This document shows positions 1 through 6,735 of a stretch of 29,371 nt of DNA, in pieces (positions within the stretch are counted from its first letter, which is position 1; each line of letters starts with the position of its first letter). Made by a program: the position numbers and the translations under genes. The notes beneath the pieces are model-generated. The model worked only from the letters and a program-made list of their open reading frames with translations, was not told where the DNA came from and did not search any database. Where the stretch lies: positions 1 to 29,371 of the forward strand of contig CAKUCX010000042.1 of NCBI GenBank assembly GCA_934643865.1, read 5' to 3'. This stretch comes from an uncultured Kiritimatiellota bacterium. GTDB lineage: Bacteria; Verrucomicrobiota; Kiritimatiellia; RFP12; UBA1067.

Positions 1-250
1 CGTCCCCGGCGCGCCGCGCCCACGGGGACGACATCGGGGACGACACGTGTACGCGGGCCGCCGGGGACGTCGGCCCCCACCATCATGCACAATGCACACC
101 ATGCACACGCCATGCCCGCACCCATGCACGCACCATGCACACGCACCATGCCCGCACACGCACCATGGCACCCATGGTAGGGCGCGACGTCCCCGGCGCG
201 CCGCGCCCACGGAGACGACATCGGGAACGACACAGGCACGCGGGCCGCCG
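1..250. repeat. Direct repeat pair flanking a CCATGCACGC-type tandem array
   Basis: Bases 1-63 and 188-250 are direct copies of one another, 58 of 63 positions identical by eye. Between them, roughly 82-176, runs a degenerate tandem array built on CCATGCACRC with variable unit lengths of about 9 to 17 bases, six or seven copies. Short open frames cross it on both strands, but they translate to His/Pro/Arg-rich low-complexity sequence with no ribosome binding site, so I do not call a gene. The array may continue to the left of the window. Confidence 0.7.
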
Positions 251-336
251 TGTCGCCGTCCCCCGCAACGCCGTTTCCGATTTCGCCGCCATGCCTTCCC
301 CCTCCTTAGCCGCCGCACAGTCTAGCAGAAGGCCGA

Positions 337-545
337 CGGGACGCAATGAGAATTCACTGCGTAATAATCTTGCTTGAAGCCGTATCTTGCCTGAAAGCCG
401 TCGCGGCGCGCGGCGTGACGGGTTCGGCAGGGCAAGCAGTGACGCAATGGTCGGGACGTAATGAGATTTCACTGCGTAATAATCTCTCTTGAAAGCTGCA
501 TCTTACCTGAAAGCCGTCGCGGCGCGCGGCGTGATGCGTCCGGCA
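337..545. repeat. Two tandem copies of a ~93-bp intergenic repeat
   Basis: The segment 337-429 recurs at 452-545 with a period of about 115 bases. Shared blocks are the AATGAG-A-TTCACTGCG-TAATAATC part, the CTGAAAGCCGTCGCGG part and the CGCGCGGCGTGA part. Between these blocks the copies diverge and differ by a small indel. A short ATTTCACTTCG fragment in inverted orientation (about 571-585) may be the remnant of a third copy. The unit has no coding character and looks like a dispersed intergenic element. Confidence 0.65.
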
Positions 546-923
546 ATTGTGGCCCTCCCGCCGCAGTCGTTCCGAAGTGAAATCGCGCGCCAACATTGGA
601 AGACAATCTTCGCGTCTCCGCGCGCTCCGTGTTGACCGGCCGGAGGGCGCGGACTTCGCGGCGGCGGAATTGCGCGGAGAGAGTCCAAGACGTTTCCCGG
701 GAGGCCCGGAAATACTTTCCCCCAGTGTCTCTTGGTGTCGGGCGGGAAATCGGGATAAACTGCCCCGAAAAATCGGGATAAGGGTGAAGGTCTGTACCCT
801 GTTGCTTCCCGGGGGAAGGTCCGGCGAGGACACGGGCGGGTGCGGCGGCAAAAAAAAAGGGGCGAGAACTTGCGTTCCGTCCTTCTTTATTTTATACTGA
901 TGGAAAATTCGAGGAGGTCTGCA
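546..923. other. Gene-free upstream region with candidate promoters
   Basis: No supported gene. It contains the 12-mer AAATCGGGATAA twice, at 747-758 and 770-781, 23 bases apart. The first copy overlaps a possible promoter (TTGGTG at 732-737, 18-base spacer, TAAACT at 756-761). A run of nine A (850-858) lies before the better promoter at 870-898. An open frame extends back from the gene at 924 to about 840, but that extension has no ribosome binding site and crosses the promoter. Confidence 0.5.
870..898 (+). promoter_or_regulatory. Promoter of the zinc-ribbon/pgsA unit
   Basis: TTGCGT at 870-875, a 17-base spacer and TATACT at 893-898. Transcription would begin near 905, leaving a short leader that includes the strong ribosome binding site GAGGAGGT at 911-918. 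This supports translation from 924 rather than from upstream in-frame ATGs. Confidence 0.6.
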
Positions 924-1496
924 ATGTCCGAAGAAGAGCTTAGAGAACATGATGCGCGCGCATCCGGAGAGGCCGGGGACGAGGCCGACGTTCCGGCGGA
1001 GGGCGAACTGCCCGAAACGGAGATCCGCGACACGGACATCGTCTTCGACTGCCCGCACTGCGGCCACAACCTCGCCATTGACTATCGCGGCGCGGGGCTG
1101 CAGATCAACTGCGTCAACTGCGGCGAGAGCGTGCTCGTGCCGATTCCGGACGGCATGAAGATCGACGATCTCGACATCGAGCCGGGCGAGATCCTCAAGC
1201 AGCTCTTCGCGACGCGCCGTCATCTCCAGAAGGCCGAGCTGCGCATCGACCAGCTGGAGCAGGAGCTGGAGCAGATGGCGCTTCGCCGGGACGCGCTGCA
1301 GGCGGCGCTTGCGTTCGCGAAGGTGCAGGTCGACGAGGTCAAGAACTTCGTGCGCCGGCAGGCCGACGTCGGCGAGAAGATCACCGCGCTCCTGGAGCGC
1401 ATGGAAGGCGACCTCAACGCCGACGTCCCGGAGGTGGAGGCGCTGGGCCAGGAGGCCGAAGGCGAAGCGGGCGAGGACGGCGCGCGGGATCAATGA
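924..1496 (+). CDS. Zinc-ribbon and coiled-coil protein of unknown function
   Basis: A 190-residue protein, probably cytoplasmic because no signal peptide or membrane segment is visible. An acidic N-terminus (residues 1-40) leads into a zinc ribbon with two Cys-x2-Cys knuckles (C43/C46 and C63/C66). After that comes a long Glu/Gln/Leu/Arg-rich heptad region (about 87-165), a likely coiled coil, and an acidic tail. The zinc ribbon resembles the small CPxCG knuckles often seen in adaptor or regulatory proteins. The start at 924 is chosen for GAGGAGGT five bases upstream and the promoter at 870-898. The stop overlaps the next start by four bases (ATGA), so it is translationally coupled to the phosphatidyltransferase gene. 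I do not recognise a named family and assign no function. Confidence 0.8.
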   Translation: MSEEELREHDARASGEAGDEADVPAEGELPETEIRDTDIVFDCPHCGHNLAIDYRGAGLQINCVNCGESVLVPIPDGMKIDDLDIEPGEILKQLFATRRHLQKAELRIDQLEQELEQMALRRDALQAALAFAKVQVDEVKNFVRRQADVGEKITALLERMEGDLNADVPEVEALGQEAEGEAGEDGARDQ

Positions 1497-2131
1497 GTTC
1501 GCGCTTCCACTCCTGCCTCGTCAACGCGCTTACGTTCTCACGCGTCCCGCTCATCTTCGCGTTTCTGGCCTGCGCGGTGCTGGCCCAGTGGCGGGCGCGA
1601 GCCGGATGGGCCGTCGCCGCATGCGCCTTTCTGTCGTGCGCCGCGATTTCGGATCTCTACGACGGCAAGCTCGCGCGGAAGTGGCGGGTGGTCTCGACGT
1701 TCGGCAAGCTCGCCGACCCGCTGATGGACAAGGTGTTCTTCATCGTGAGCTTCCCCACGCTCCTCTGGCTCATCGGGGCGCAGGGCGAGTCGGCGGCGCA
1801 TGCGCTCGTGATGCTTGCCTTCACGGTTCTCTACATTCTCCGCGACCAGTGGGTGACGTTCCTCCGCGCCGTCGCCGCAGCCTACCGCGCCGACGTCGGC
1901 GCGATGTGGCTGGGGAAGGTGCGCACGGCGCTCTCCTTCCTGGCGGCCGGCTATATCTACGCCTATCTGGCTTTCCACCATCTGGCGCCGTCCGGCTGGA
2001 ACGGCGTGCTGCTGGCGTCCGTCTATGCAGTGGAGGCGGGGCTCATCGCCCTCAACGTCTACTCCTGCGTGGTGTACACGAGGGCCTACTGGCCCTACAT
2101 GGTGCAGGCGCTCGGCGCGCGGAAGAACTGA
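1493..2131 (+). CDS. pgsA: CDP-alcohol phosphatidyltransferase, PgsA-like
   Basis: A 212-residue integral membrane enzyme of the CDP-alcohol phosphatidyltransferase family. These enzymes transfer a phosphatidyl group from CDP-diacylglycerol to an alcohol. With glycerol-3-phosphate this is the committed step to phosphatidylglycerol. The full family signature is present: D54, D57-G58-x2-A61-R62-x8-G71-x3-D75-x3-D79, whose aspartates bind the divalent metals and CDP. Hydrophobic segments lie around residues 10-30, 38-53, 82-97, 103-120, 142-162 and 168-190, as expected for this fold. The size is slightly above typical PgsA. Substrate choice between PgsA and related synthases cannot be settled from the motif, so the symbol is a likely call. 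The start overlaps the preceding stop (ATGA), with no separate promoter visible. Confidence 0.85.
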   Translation: MSSRFHSCLVNALTFSRVPLIFAFLACAVLAQWRARAGWAVAACAFLSCAAISDLYDGKLARKWRVVSTFGKLADPLMDKVFFIVSFPTLLWLIGAQGESAAHALVMLAFTVLYILRDQWVTFLRAVAAAYRADVGAMWLGKVRTALSFLAAGYIYAYLAFHHLAPSGWNGVLLASVYAVEAGLIALNVYSCVVYTRAYWPYMVQALGARKN

Positions 2132-2182
2132 CGGGCGCGCGGGCAACGCGGCTTCGGCAAAGCCGAGCAGGTGCGGGCGATT

Positions 2183-2211
2183 TTGCGCTTTCGGCCCGAT
2201 TATGGTAAACT
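2183..2211 (+). promoter_or_regulatory. proS promoter with extended -10
   Basis: TTGCGC at 2183-2188, a 17-base spacer and TAAACT at 2206-2211, preceded directly by TGG as an extended -10. It lies in the 128-base gap between pgsA and proS and would give a leader of about 40 bases. Confidence 0.6.
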
Positions 2212-2259
2212 CCCCCTCTACTTGCCCCCGGAAGGGGCGGAACGGAAAGAGATGCATCC

Positions 2260-3975
2260 ATGAAGTGGACGAAGATGATGATTCAGACCCTCCGGGAGGA
2301 CCCGGGGGACGCGGAAATCGACTCGCACAAGCTGCTTGTGCGCGCCTCGCTCGTGAAGAAGGTCGCCGGCGGGCTCTTCACGTACCTCCCGCTGGGGACA
2401 CGCGCGCTCAACAAGGTGGCGCAGATCGTGCGCGAGGAGATGGACCGCGCGGGCGCCCAGGAGATCGTGATGCCGATCCTGCAGCCGGCCGAACTGTGGA
2501 AGACGAGCGGCCGCTGGGAGGCGATGGGCCCGGGGATGTTCCGCCTGCAGGACCGCGGCCAGCACGCCTACGCGCTGAGCCCGACGGCCGAGGAGGTCGT
2601 GACCGACCTCGCGAAGAACGTGGTGAGTTCCTACCGCCAGCTGCCCGTCACGCTCTACCAGATCCAGTGGAAGTTCCGCGACGAGATCCGCCCGCGCTTC
2701 GGCCTCATGCGCTCGAAGGAGTTTCTGATGAAGGACGCCTACTCGTTCGACACGTCCCTGGAGGCGGCCGACGCGAGCTACAAGGCGATGTTCGATGCCT
2801 ACACGCGCATCTTTGCGCGCTGCGGCCTGAAGGCCTGTCCCGTCGAGGCCGACACGGGTGACATCGGCGGCACGTCCTCGCACGAGTTCCACGTGCTGGC
2901 CGATGCGGGCGAGGACGGCATCGCGTTCTGCGGCGGCTGCGGTTATGCGGCGAACCTGGAGAAGGCCGGGCGGCAGGCGCCGCCGCGCGCCGACGCGCCG
3001 TGCCCCGCCGCCGAGGCGGTCGCGACGCCGAACGCGAAGACGATCGACGAGGTGTCGGCGTTCATGGGCGTCCCCGGCGCGGCGTTCGTCAAGTCGCTCG
3101 TCTACTGCGCGGACGGCGTGCCCGTCATGGTGTGCGTGCCGGGCGACCGCGACGTGAACGACGTGAAGCTCCGGCACGTCCTGGGCGCGAAGAAGGTGGA
3201 GCTCGCGGACTACGAGACGGTCCTCAGGGCGAGCGGCGCGAACGCGGGCAGCGTGGGCCCCGTGAAGCCGGCGTCGGCGGATCTCCGCATCGTCGCCGAC
3301 CAGGCGCTCAGGGGCGCGAGGGGCTGCATCGTGGGCGCGAACAAGGACGACGTCCACCTGAAGAACGTGGACCTCGCGCGCGACACGAAGCTGGCGGACG
3401 CGGACTTCGCCGACCTCGTGGTCGTGCGGGACGGCGACATCTGCCCGCGCTGCGGCAAGCCGCTCGCCATCAGGCGCGGTATCGAGGTGGGACACGTCTT
3501 CAAACTCGGCACGAAGTACACGGACGCCTTCAAGGCCGTCTACAAGACGGACGAGCTGAAGGAGCAGGTGATGGTGATGGGCTGCTACGGCATCGGCGTC
3601 TCGCGCACGGTGCAGGCCGTCATCGAGCAGAGCCACGACAAGGACGGCATCGTCTGGCCGGCCGCCGTGGCGCCGTTCCAGGTCGTGATCGACCTCCTCG
3701 ACCCGAAGGACGAGGCGGTGGCGAAGGTCGCGGCGGACCTGGAGGCGCAGCTGGAGGCGGCGGGGATCGACGTGCTTGTGGACGACCGCGAGGAGCGTCC
3801 CGGCGTCAAGTTCAAGGACGCCGACCTCATCGGCTTCACGGTGCGCGTCGTCGTGGGCGCGAAGGGCCTCGCCAGGGGCGGCGTGGAGGTGAAGGCGCGC
3901 CGCGACCCGAAGGAGGCGATGAAGGTCGTCGCCCCGGCGGACGCGGTGGCCGCGATCAGGGAGCTGCTGGTGTAG
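2260..3975 (+). CDS. proS: Prolyl-tRNA synthetase, bacterial type with editing domain
   Basis: A 571-residue class II aminoacyl-tRNA synthetase that charges tRNA-Pro with proline in the cytoplasm. The N-terminal catalytic half carries motif 2 around residues 140-170 (FRDEIRPRFGLMRSKEF followed by MKDAYSF). The YbaK-like insertion that hydrolyses Ala-tRNA-Pro occupies about residues 250-385. Motif 3 follows (GCYGIGVSRTVQAVIEQ, about 443-460). A C-terminal anticodon-binding domain (about 470-571) shows the expected ERPGVKFKDADLIG stretch. Length and order match the standard bacterial ProS, as opposed to the shorter type lacking the editing insertion. AAAGAG about eight bases upstream supports the ATG at 2260. 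A terminator follows, and then a gene for its own substrate tRNA. Confidence 0.97.
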   Translation: MKWTKMMIQTLREDPGDAEIDSHKLLVRASLVKKVAGGLFTYLPLGTRALNKVAQIVREEMDRAGAQEIVMPILQPAELWKTSGRWEAMGPGMFRLQDRGQHAYALSPTAEEVVTDLAKNVVSSYRQLPVTLYQIQWKFRDEIRPRFGLMRSKEFLMKDAYSFDTSLEAADASYKAMFDAYTRIFARCGLKACPVEADTGDIGGTSSHEFHVLADAGEDGIAFCGGCGYAANLEKAGRQAPPRADAPCPAAEAVATPNAKTIDEVSAFMGVPGAAFVKSLVYCADGVPVMVCVPGDRDVNDVKLRHVLGAKKVELADYETVLRASGANAGSVGPVKPASADLRIVADQALRGARGCIVGANKDDVHLKNVDLARDTKLADADFADLVVVRDGDICPRCGKPLAIRRGIEVGHVFKLGTKYTDAFKAVYKTDELKEQVMVMGCYGIGVSRTVQAVIEQSHDKDGIVWPAAVAPFQVVIDLLDPKDEAVAKVAADLEAQLEAAGIDVLVDDREERPGVKFKDADLIGFTVRVVVGAKGLARGGVEVKARRDPKEAMKVVAPADAVAAIRELLV

Positions 3976-4013
3976 ACATTTAGGGAGAACGCATCAGGAT
4001 GACGCGCAATGAG

Positions 4014-4044
4014 GAACGGGAGAGGCTTCCCTTCCCGTTCTTTT
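4014..4044 (+). terminator. Rho-independent terminator after proS
   Basis: GAACGGGA (4014-4021) pairs with TCCCGTTC (4033-4040), with further AGG/CCT pairing inside and a CTTC loop. TTTT (4041-4044) follows at once. It separates proS from the tRNA promoter. Confidence 0.75.
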
Positions 4045-4056
4045 GAAAATGTCCCC

Positions 4057-4085
4057 TTTACCCGTTCGGACGATTGTGGTATACT
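4057..4085 (+). promoter_or_regulatory. Promoter of the tRNA-Pro gene
   Basis: TTTACC at 4057-4062, 17-base spacer, TATACT at 4080-4085 with TGG directly before it. The hexamer ends 13 bases before the mature tRNA 5' end, so only a very short precursor leader would be made. Confidence 0.7.
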
Positions 4086-4098
4086 GATTCTCATTCGC

Positions 4099-4175
4099 CG
4101 GACCGTAGCGCAGCCTGGTAGCGCGTTTGCTTGGGGTGCAAAAGGTCAGGGGTTCAAATCCCCTCGGTCCGACCA
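4099..4175 (+). tRNA. tRNA-Pro (anticodon GGG)
   Basis: The full cloverleaf can be folded by eye. Acceptor CGGACCG/CGGTCCG, D stem GCGC/GCGC around AGCCTGGTA, anticodon stem TTTGC/GCAAA with loop TTGGGGT (anticodon GGG, G37), a five-base variable loop, and T stem AGGGG/CCCCT with loop TTCAAAT. Discriminator A and an encoded CCA end at 4175. Total length is 77 bases, as in other bacterial tRNA-Pro. C1-G72 and G37 are proline identity features. It decodes CCC and CCU. Confidence 0.97.
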
Positions 4176-4179
4176 TTCG

Positions 4180-4222
4180 TCTTCCGCTTGTTTCTTGATG
4201 AAAAAGGCGGAAGATCTGTTTT
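4180..4222 (+). terminator. Terminator after tRNA-Pro
   Basis: TCTTCCGC (4180-4187) pairs with GCGGAAGA (4207-4214), with an inner TTTC/GAAA pairing, followed by a T-rich tail ending in TTTT (4219-4222). It starts five bases after the encoded CCA. Confidence 0.65.
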
Positions 4223-4273
4223 CTCGCACGCCCATGCGCGTTTTGGTGGGGATGCCTGGCCTCACGTGCGCAC

Positions 4274-4541
4274 AGGGAGCGTCTCGCCGCGCCCGCCTAT
4301 TCGGGCGGCATCCCCACCACGGAGGATGGGCTCAGGGCCTGGGATCGCTGGGTGGATACGCTCTCGCGCCACTTCCAAGGACCCTGTATGGGTGGATTTG
4401 CTCACGGGGCGAGTCTATGTGTTTCCCCGTGAGAACATGATCGCCCATTCGGCGGGCGTCACGTTTATCGACGTGCCCGTGTACGATTCCCCCTGCGTGT
4501 TGACCGAACGCGCGGCGATCGCCTATGCCCCCGCCCCGTGA
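4274..4541 (+). pseudogene. Remnant of a glycoside-hydrolase-like gene
   Basis: Two protein-like fragments lie in different frames. The first (about 4274-4372) reads ...AYSGGIPTTEDGLRAWD then RWVDTLSRHF, which looks like a TIM-barrel helix region of a polysaccharide hydrolase. The second (about 4373-4541) reads DPVWVDLLTGRVYVFP and later DVPVYDSPCVLTER before a natural stop at 4539-4541. This is reminiscent of the small C-terminal beta domain of GH39- or GH5-like enzymes in PVC bacteria. There is no start codon, no ribosome binding site, a frame change, and far too little sequence between the fragments for an intact domain. I read it as a gene that lost its 5' end and middle. The family assignment is inference from recall. 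Confidence 0.5.
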
Positions 4542-4672
4542 ACGATGGATGGACTGCGTGTGCAGGGGACAAGCCGCTCGTCCAGTTCTTGCTTGAGGGG
4601 TTGTTCCTGAAAATGCCGGGCGCTGCGGGTCGCGCTTGCCGGAAGCGGGAAGCGGCCGTCTTGCGGCGGCGC
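4542..4672. other. Short non-coding gap; possible weak ung terminator
   Basis: No gene is seen between the pseudogene and ung. An imperfect hairpin at 4633-4654 (CGCTT pairing with AAGCG, inner CCG/CGG, CTTC loop read on the minus strand) lies just beyond the ung stop. It has only a short, distant T stretch, so it is a weak candidate terminator for the minus-strand nhaC-ung unit. Confidence 0.3.
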
Positions 4673-5338
4673 CTACCAATGGATGGGCTCAAGGCCGTGG
4701 GACTGCAAGTAGGCGTCCGCCCGGCGGAAGTGGTTGCAGCCAAAGAAGCCGCGGTAGGCGGAGAGCGGCGAGGGATGTGCCGTTTCGAGGACGAGGTGCC
4801 GGGCGCGGTCGATGACCGCGCCCTTGCGCTGGGCGTAGGACCCCCAGAGCATGAAGACGAGGTGTTCGCGGCGTTCGGACAGAGCCTTCACCACGGCGTC
4901 CGTGAACGTTTCCCAGCCGCGCCCCTGGTGGCTTCCGGCCTGCCCGGCGTTCACCGTCAGCGTGGCGTTGAGAAGCAGGACGCCTTGATTCGCCCAGGCC
5001 GAGAGATCGCCATTCCGGTTCAGGAACGGGGCCGCGTATTCGGCCTCAAGTTCCTTGTAGATGTTGAACAGCGAGGGCGGCACGGCGATTCTGGGTGGCA
5101 CCGAGAAGCAGAGGCCGTGGGCCTGATTGGGACCATGATAGGGGTCCTGCCCCAGGATCACCACCTTCACCCTGTCGAAGGGCGTGCGGTTGAACGCCTC
5201 GAAGATGAAGCGCCCCGGGGGATAGACAACGCCCTTCGCGTAGGCGGCGCGCACGAACTGCGCCAACGCGGCGAAAGAGGGGCTGTCGAACTGTTCCTGG
5301 AGGATCGCCTTCCAGGATGCGTCGATTGCCACGTCCAT
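4673..5338 (-). CDS. ung: Uracil-DNA glycosylase, family 1
   Basis: A 221-residue family 1 uracil-DNA glycosylase, which removes uracil from DNA to start base-excision repair. The catalytic water-activating motif GQDPYHG is at residues 63-69 (D65). The uracil-binding LLLNATLTV stretch and the minor-groove/catalytic HPSPLSAYRGF loop with the conserved His are both present. Length is normal. The ATG at 5338 is preferred because GGAG lies eight bases upstream. An in-frame ATG at 5344 overlaps the nhaC stop (ATGA) but sits only two bases from the same GGAG. It follows nhaC on the same transcript, an unrelated function. Confidence 0.95.
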   Translation of the reverse strand: MDVAIDASWKAILQEQFDSPSFAALAQFVRAAYAKGVVYPPGRFIFEAFNRTPFDRVKVVILGQDPYHGPNQAHGLCFSVPPRIAVPPSLFNIYKELEAEYAAPFLNRNGDLSAWANQGVLLLNATLTVNAGQAGSHQGRGWETFTDAVVKALSERREHLVFMLWGSYAQRKGAVIDRARHLVLETAHPSPLSAYRGFFGCNHFRRADAYLQSHGLEPIHW

Positions 5339-5340
5339 CC

Positions 5341-6675
5341 TCATGTCTCCGCCGCAGGCTTCGGCCCCTCGTCCGCAGAACGCCGCAGCACAAGCGACAG
5401 CAGCACCGCCAGCGCCAAGAGCGGCTGGTAGTAGAGGCACGTGATCAGCTCGAACGACCCCACCGCCGCCTCGGCGCCTTTGGCGATGCCGATGGCGATC
5501 AGGATCTGCGCGCCGTAGGGGATGACGCCCTGCACGATGCAGGACACCGTGTCCAGCACGGACGCCATGCGGATCGGATCGGCCTTGAAACGGTTCGAGC
5601 ACGCCTTCGCGATGGGGCCGGCGATGACGATCGCCACCGTGTTGTTCGCCGTGAAGCAGTTGACGAGCGCAACCAGAACCCCCATGCCGAACTCGCAGGA
5701 GCGCGGGCCGCGCACGAGCTTCGCGATCTTCTCGGTCAGCCAGAGGATGCCGCCGTTCGCCTGGATGGTCTTGAAGAGGCCGCCCGCAAGGATCGCCACG
5801 ATCAGCGTCTCGCTCATGCCGAGCGTCCCCTTGCCGAGCAGGTCGAGCGCGCCGAACGTGTCGAACCGTCCGAGCGCCACGCCGATCGCGGCCGCCAGCA
5901 CCGTCCCCGCGAAGAGGAGCAGCATCACGTTGAGCCCGACGAGCGCGAGGACGAGGATGAGGACGTAGGGCAGCACAAGCACGAAGTGCTGCCAGGTGAC
6001 GGCGGGCGTCTCGACCGAGCCGGCGGACGCGCCGACAATCGCATAGGCGAAGAGCGCCACGAGGGCGGCGGGCGAGGCGACGAGCGAGTTCGCGAGGAAC
6101 TTGTCCTTCATCCGCACCCCCTGCGTGCGCGTCGCGGCAATCGTCGTATCGGAGATCATCGAGAGGTTGTCGCCGAACATGGACCCGCCCACCACGGCAC
6201 CCAGCAGAAGCGCGGGGGAGAGCTGGAGCGGCGCCGCGAATCCGAGCGCAATCGGGCTCACCGCCGCGATCGTCCCGCACGACGTGCCGATCGCGAGGGA
6301 AATGAGGCAGGAAATGAGGAACACGCCCGCCACCATCAGCCGCGCGGGCACGATCGACTGCGCAAGGGTGACGGCGGCGTCCACGGCCCCCGACCCCTTC
6401 GCCACGCTCGCGAACGCGCCGGCGAGGATGAAGATGAGGCACATCATCATGATGTTCGTCTCGCCCATCCCCGCCGCGTAGACGTCCACCTTCCGCTCCA
6501 GCGTCATGCGCCGGTTGAAGACGAGCGCCGTCGCCGAGGCGATGAGGAAGGCAATCGTCATCGGCACCTTGTAGAAGTCGTTCGCCCACACGGAAAGCCC
6601 CACGTAGAAGACGGCGAAGACGAGAAACGGAATGAGCGCCCACGCGCACGGCCGGATGTTGCTGTCGTTGTTCAT
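5341..6675 (-). CDS. nhaC: NhaC-family Na+/H+ antiporter
   Basis: A 444-residue polytopic inner-membrane protein with about eleven to twelve hydrophobic segments, matching the NhaC antiporter family (sodium extrusion in exchange for protons). Typical stretches include GTSCGTIAAVSPIALG (near residue 130) and FGDNLSMISDTTIAATRTQG (near 170), which carries charged and polar residues inside a membrane region. The C-terminal half has VNCFTANNTVAIVIAGPIA. Substrate could also be an organic anion/cation pair as in some NhaC relatives, so the ion is inferred. The ATG at 6675 follows an extended -10 by seven bases with no Shine-Dalgarno, so the mRNA is probably leaderless. It is cotranscribed with ung. 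Confidence 0.88.
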   Translation of the reverse strand: MNNDSNIRPCAWALIPFLVFAVFYVGLSVWANDFYKVPMTIAFLIASATALVFNRRMTLERKVDVYAAGMGETNIMMMCLIFILAGAFASVAKGSGAVDAAVTLAQSIVPARLMVAGVFLISCLISLAIGTSCGTIAAVSPIALGFAAPLQLSPALLLGAVVGGSMFGDNLSMISDTTIAATRTQGVRMKDKFLANSLVASPAALVALFAYAIVGASAGSVETPAVTWQHFVLVLPYVLILVLALVGLNVMLLLFAGTVLAAAIGVALGRFDTFGALDLLGKGTLGMSETLIVAILAGGLFKTIQANGGILWLTEKIAKLVRGPRSCEFGMGVLVALVNCFTANNTVAIVIAGPIAKACSNRFKADPIRMASVLDTVSCIVQGVIPYGAQILIAIGIAKGAEAAVGSFELITCLYYQPLLALAVLLSLVLRRSADEGPKPAAET

Positions 6676-6682
6676 GGCGAAT

Positions 6683-6691
6683 AGTATAGCA
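6683..6691 (-). promoter_or_regulatory. Extended -10 promoter giving a leaderless nhaC mRNA
   Basis: On the minus strand TGC is followed directly by TATACT (6688-6683), then seven bases, then the nhaC ATG at 6675. No recognisable -35 is present. Initiation at the usual distance would place +1 at or next to the A of the start codon. Confidence 0.6.
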
Positions 6692-6735
6692 TACTGGCGG
6701 GCACCGGCCCGTCCGGGTGGAGGGGGAACGCGGGG

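Noticed and set aside
82..176. Possible CRISPR array
   Set aside because: The units are too short and irregular, there are no distinct spacers, and no cas gene is in the window.
47..472. Short open frames over the left-end repeats
   Set aside because: They follow the tandem array, give His/Pro/Arg-rich peptides, and lack ribosome sites.
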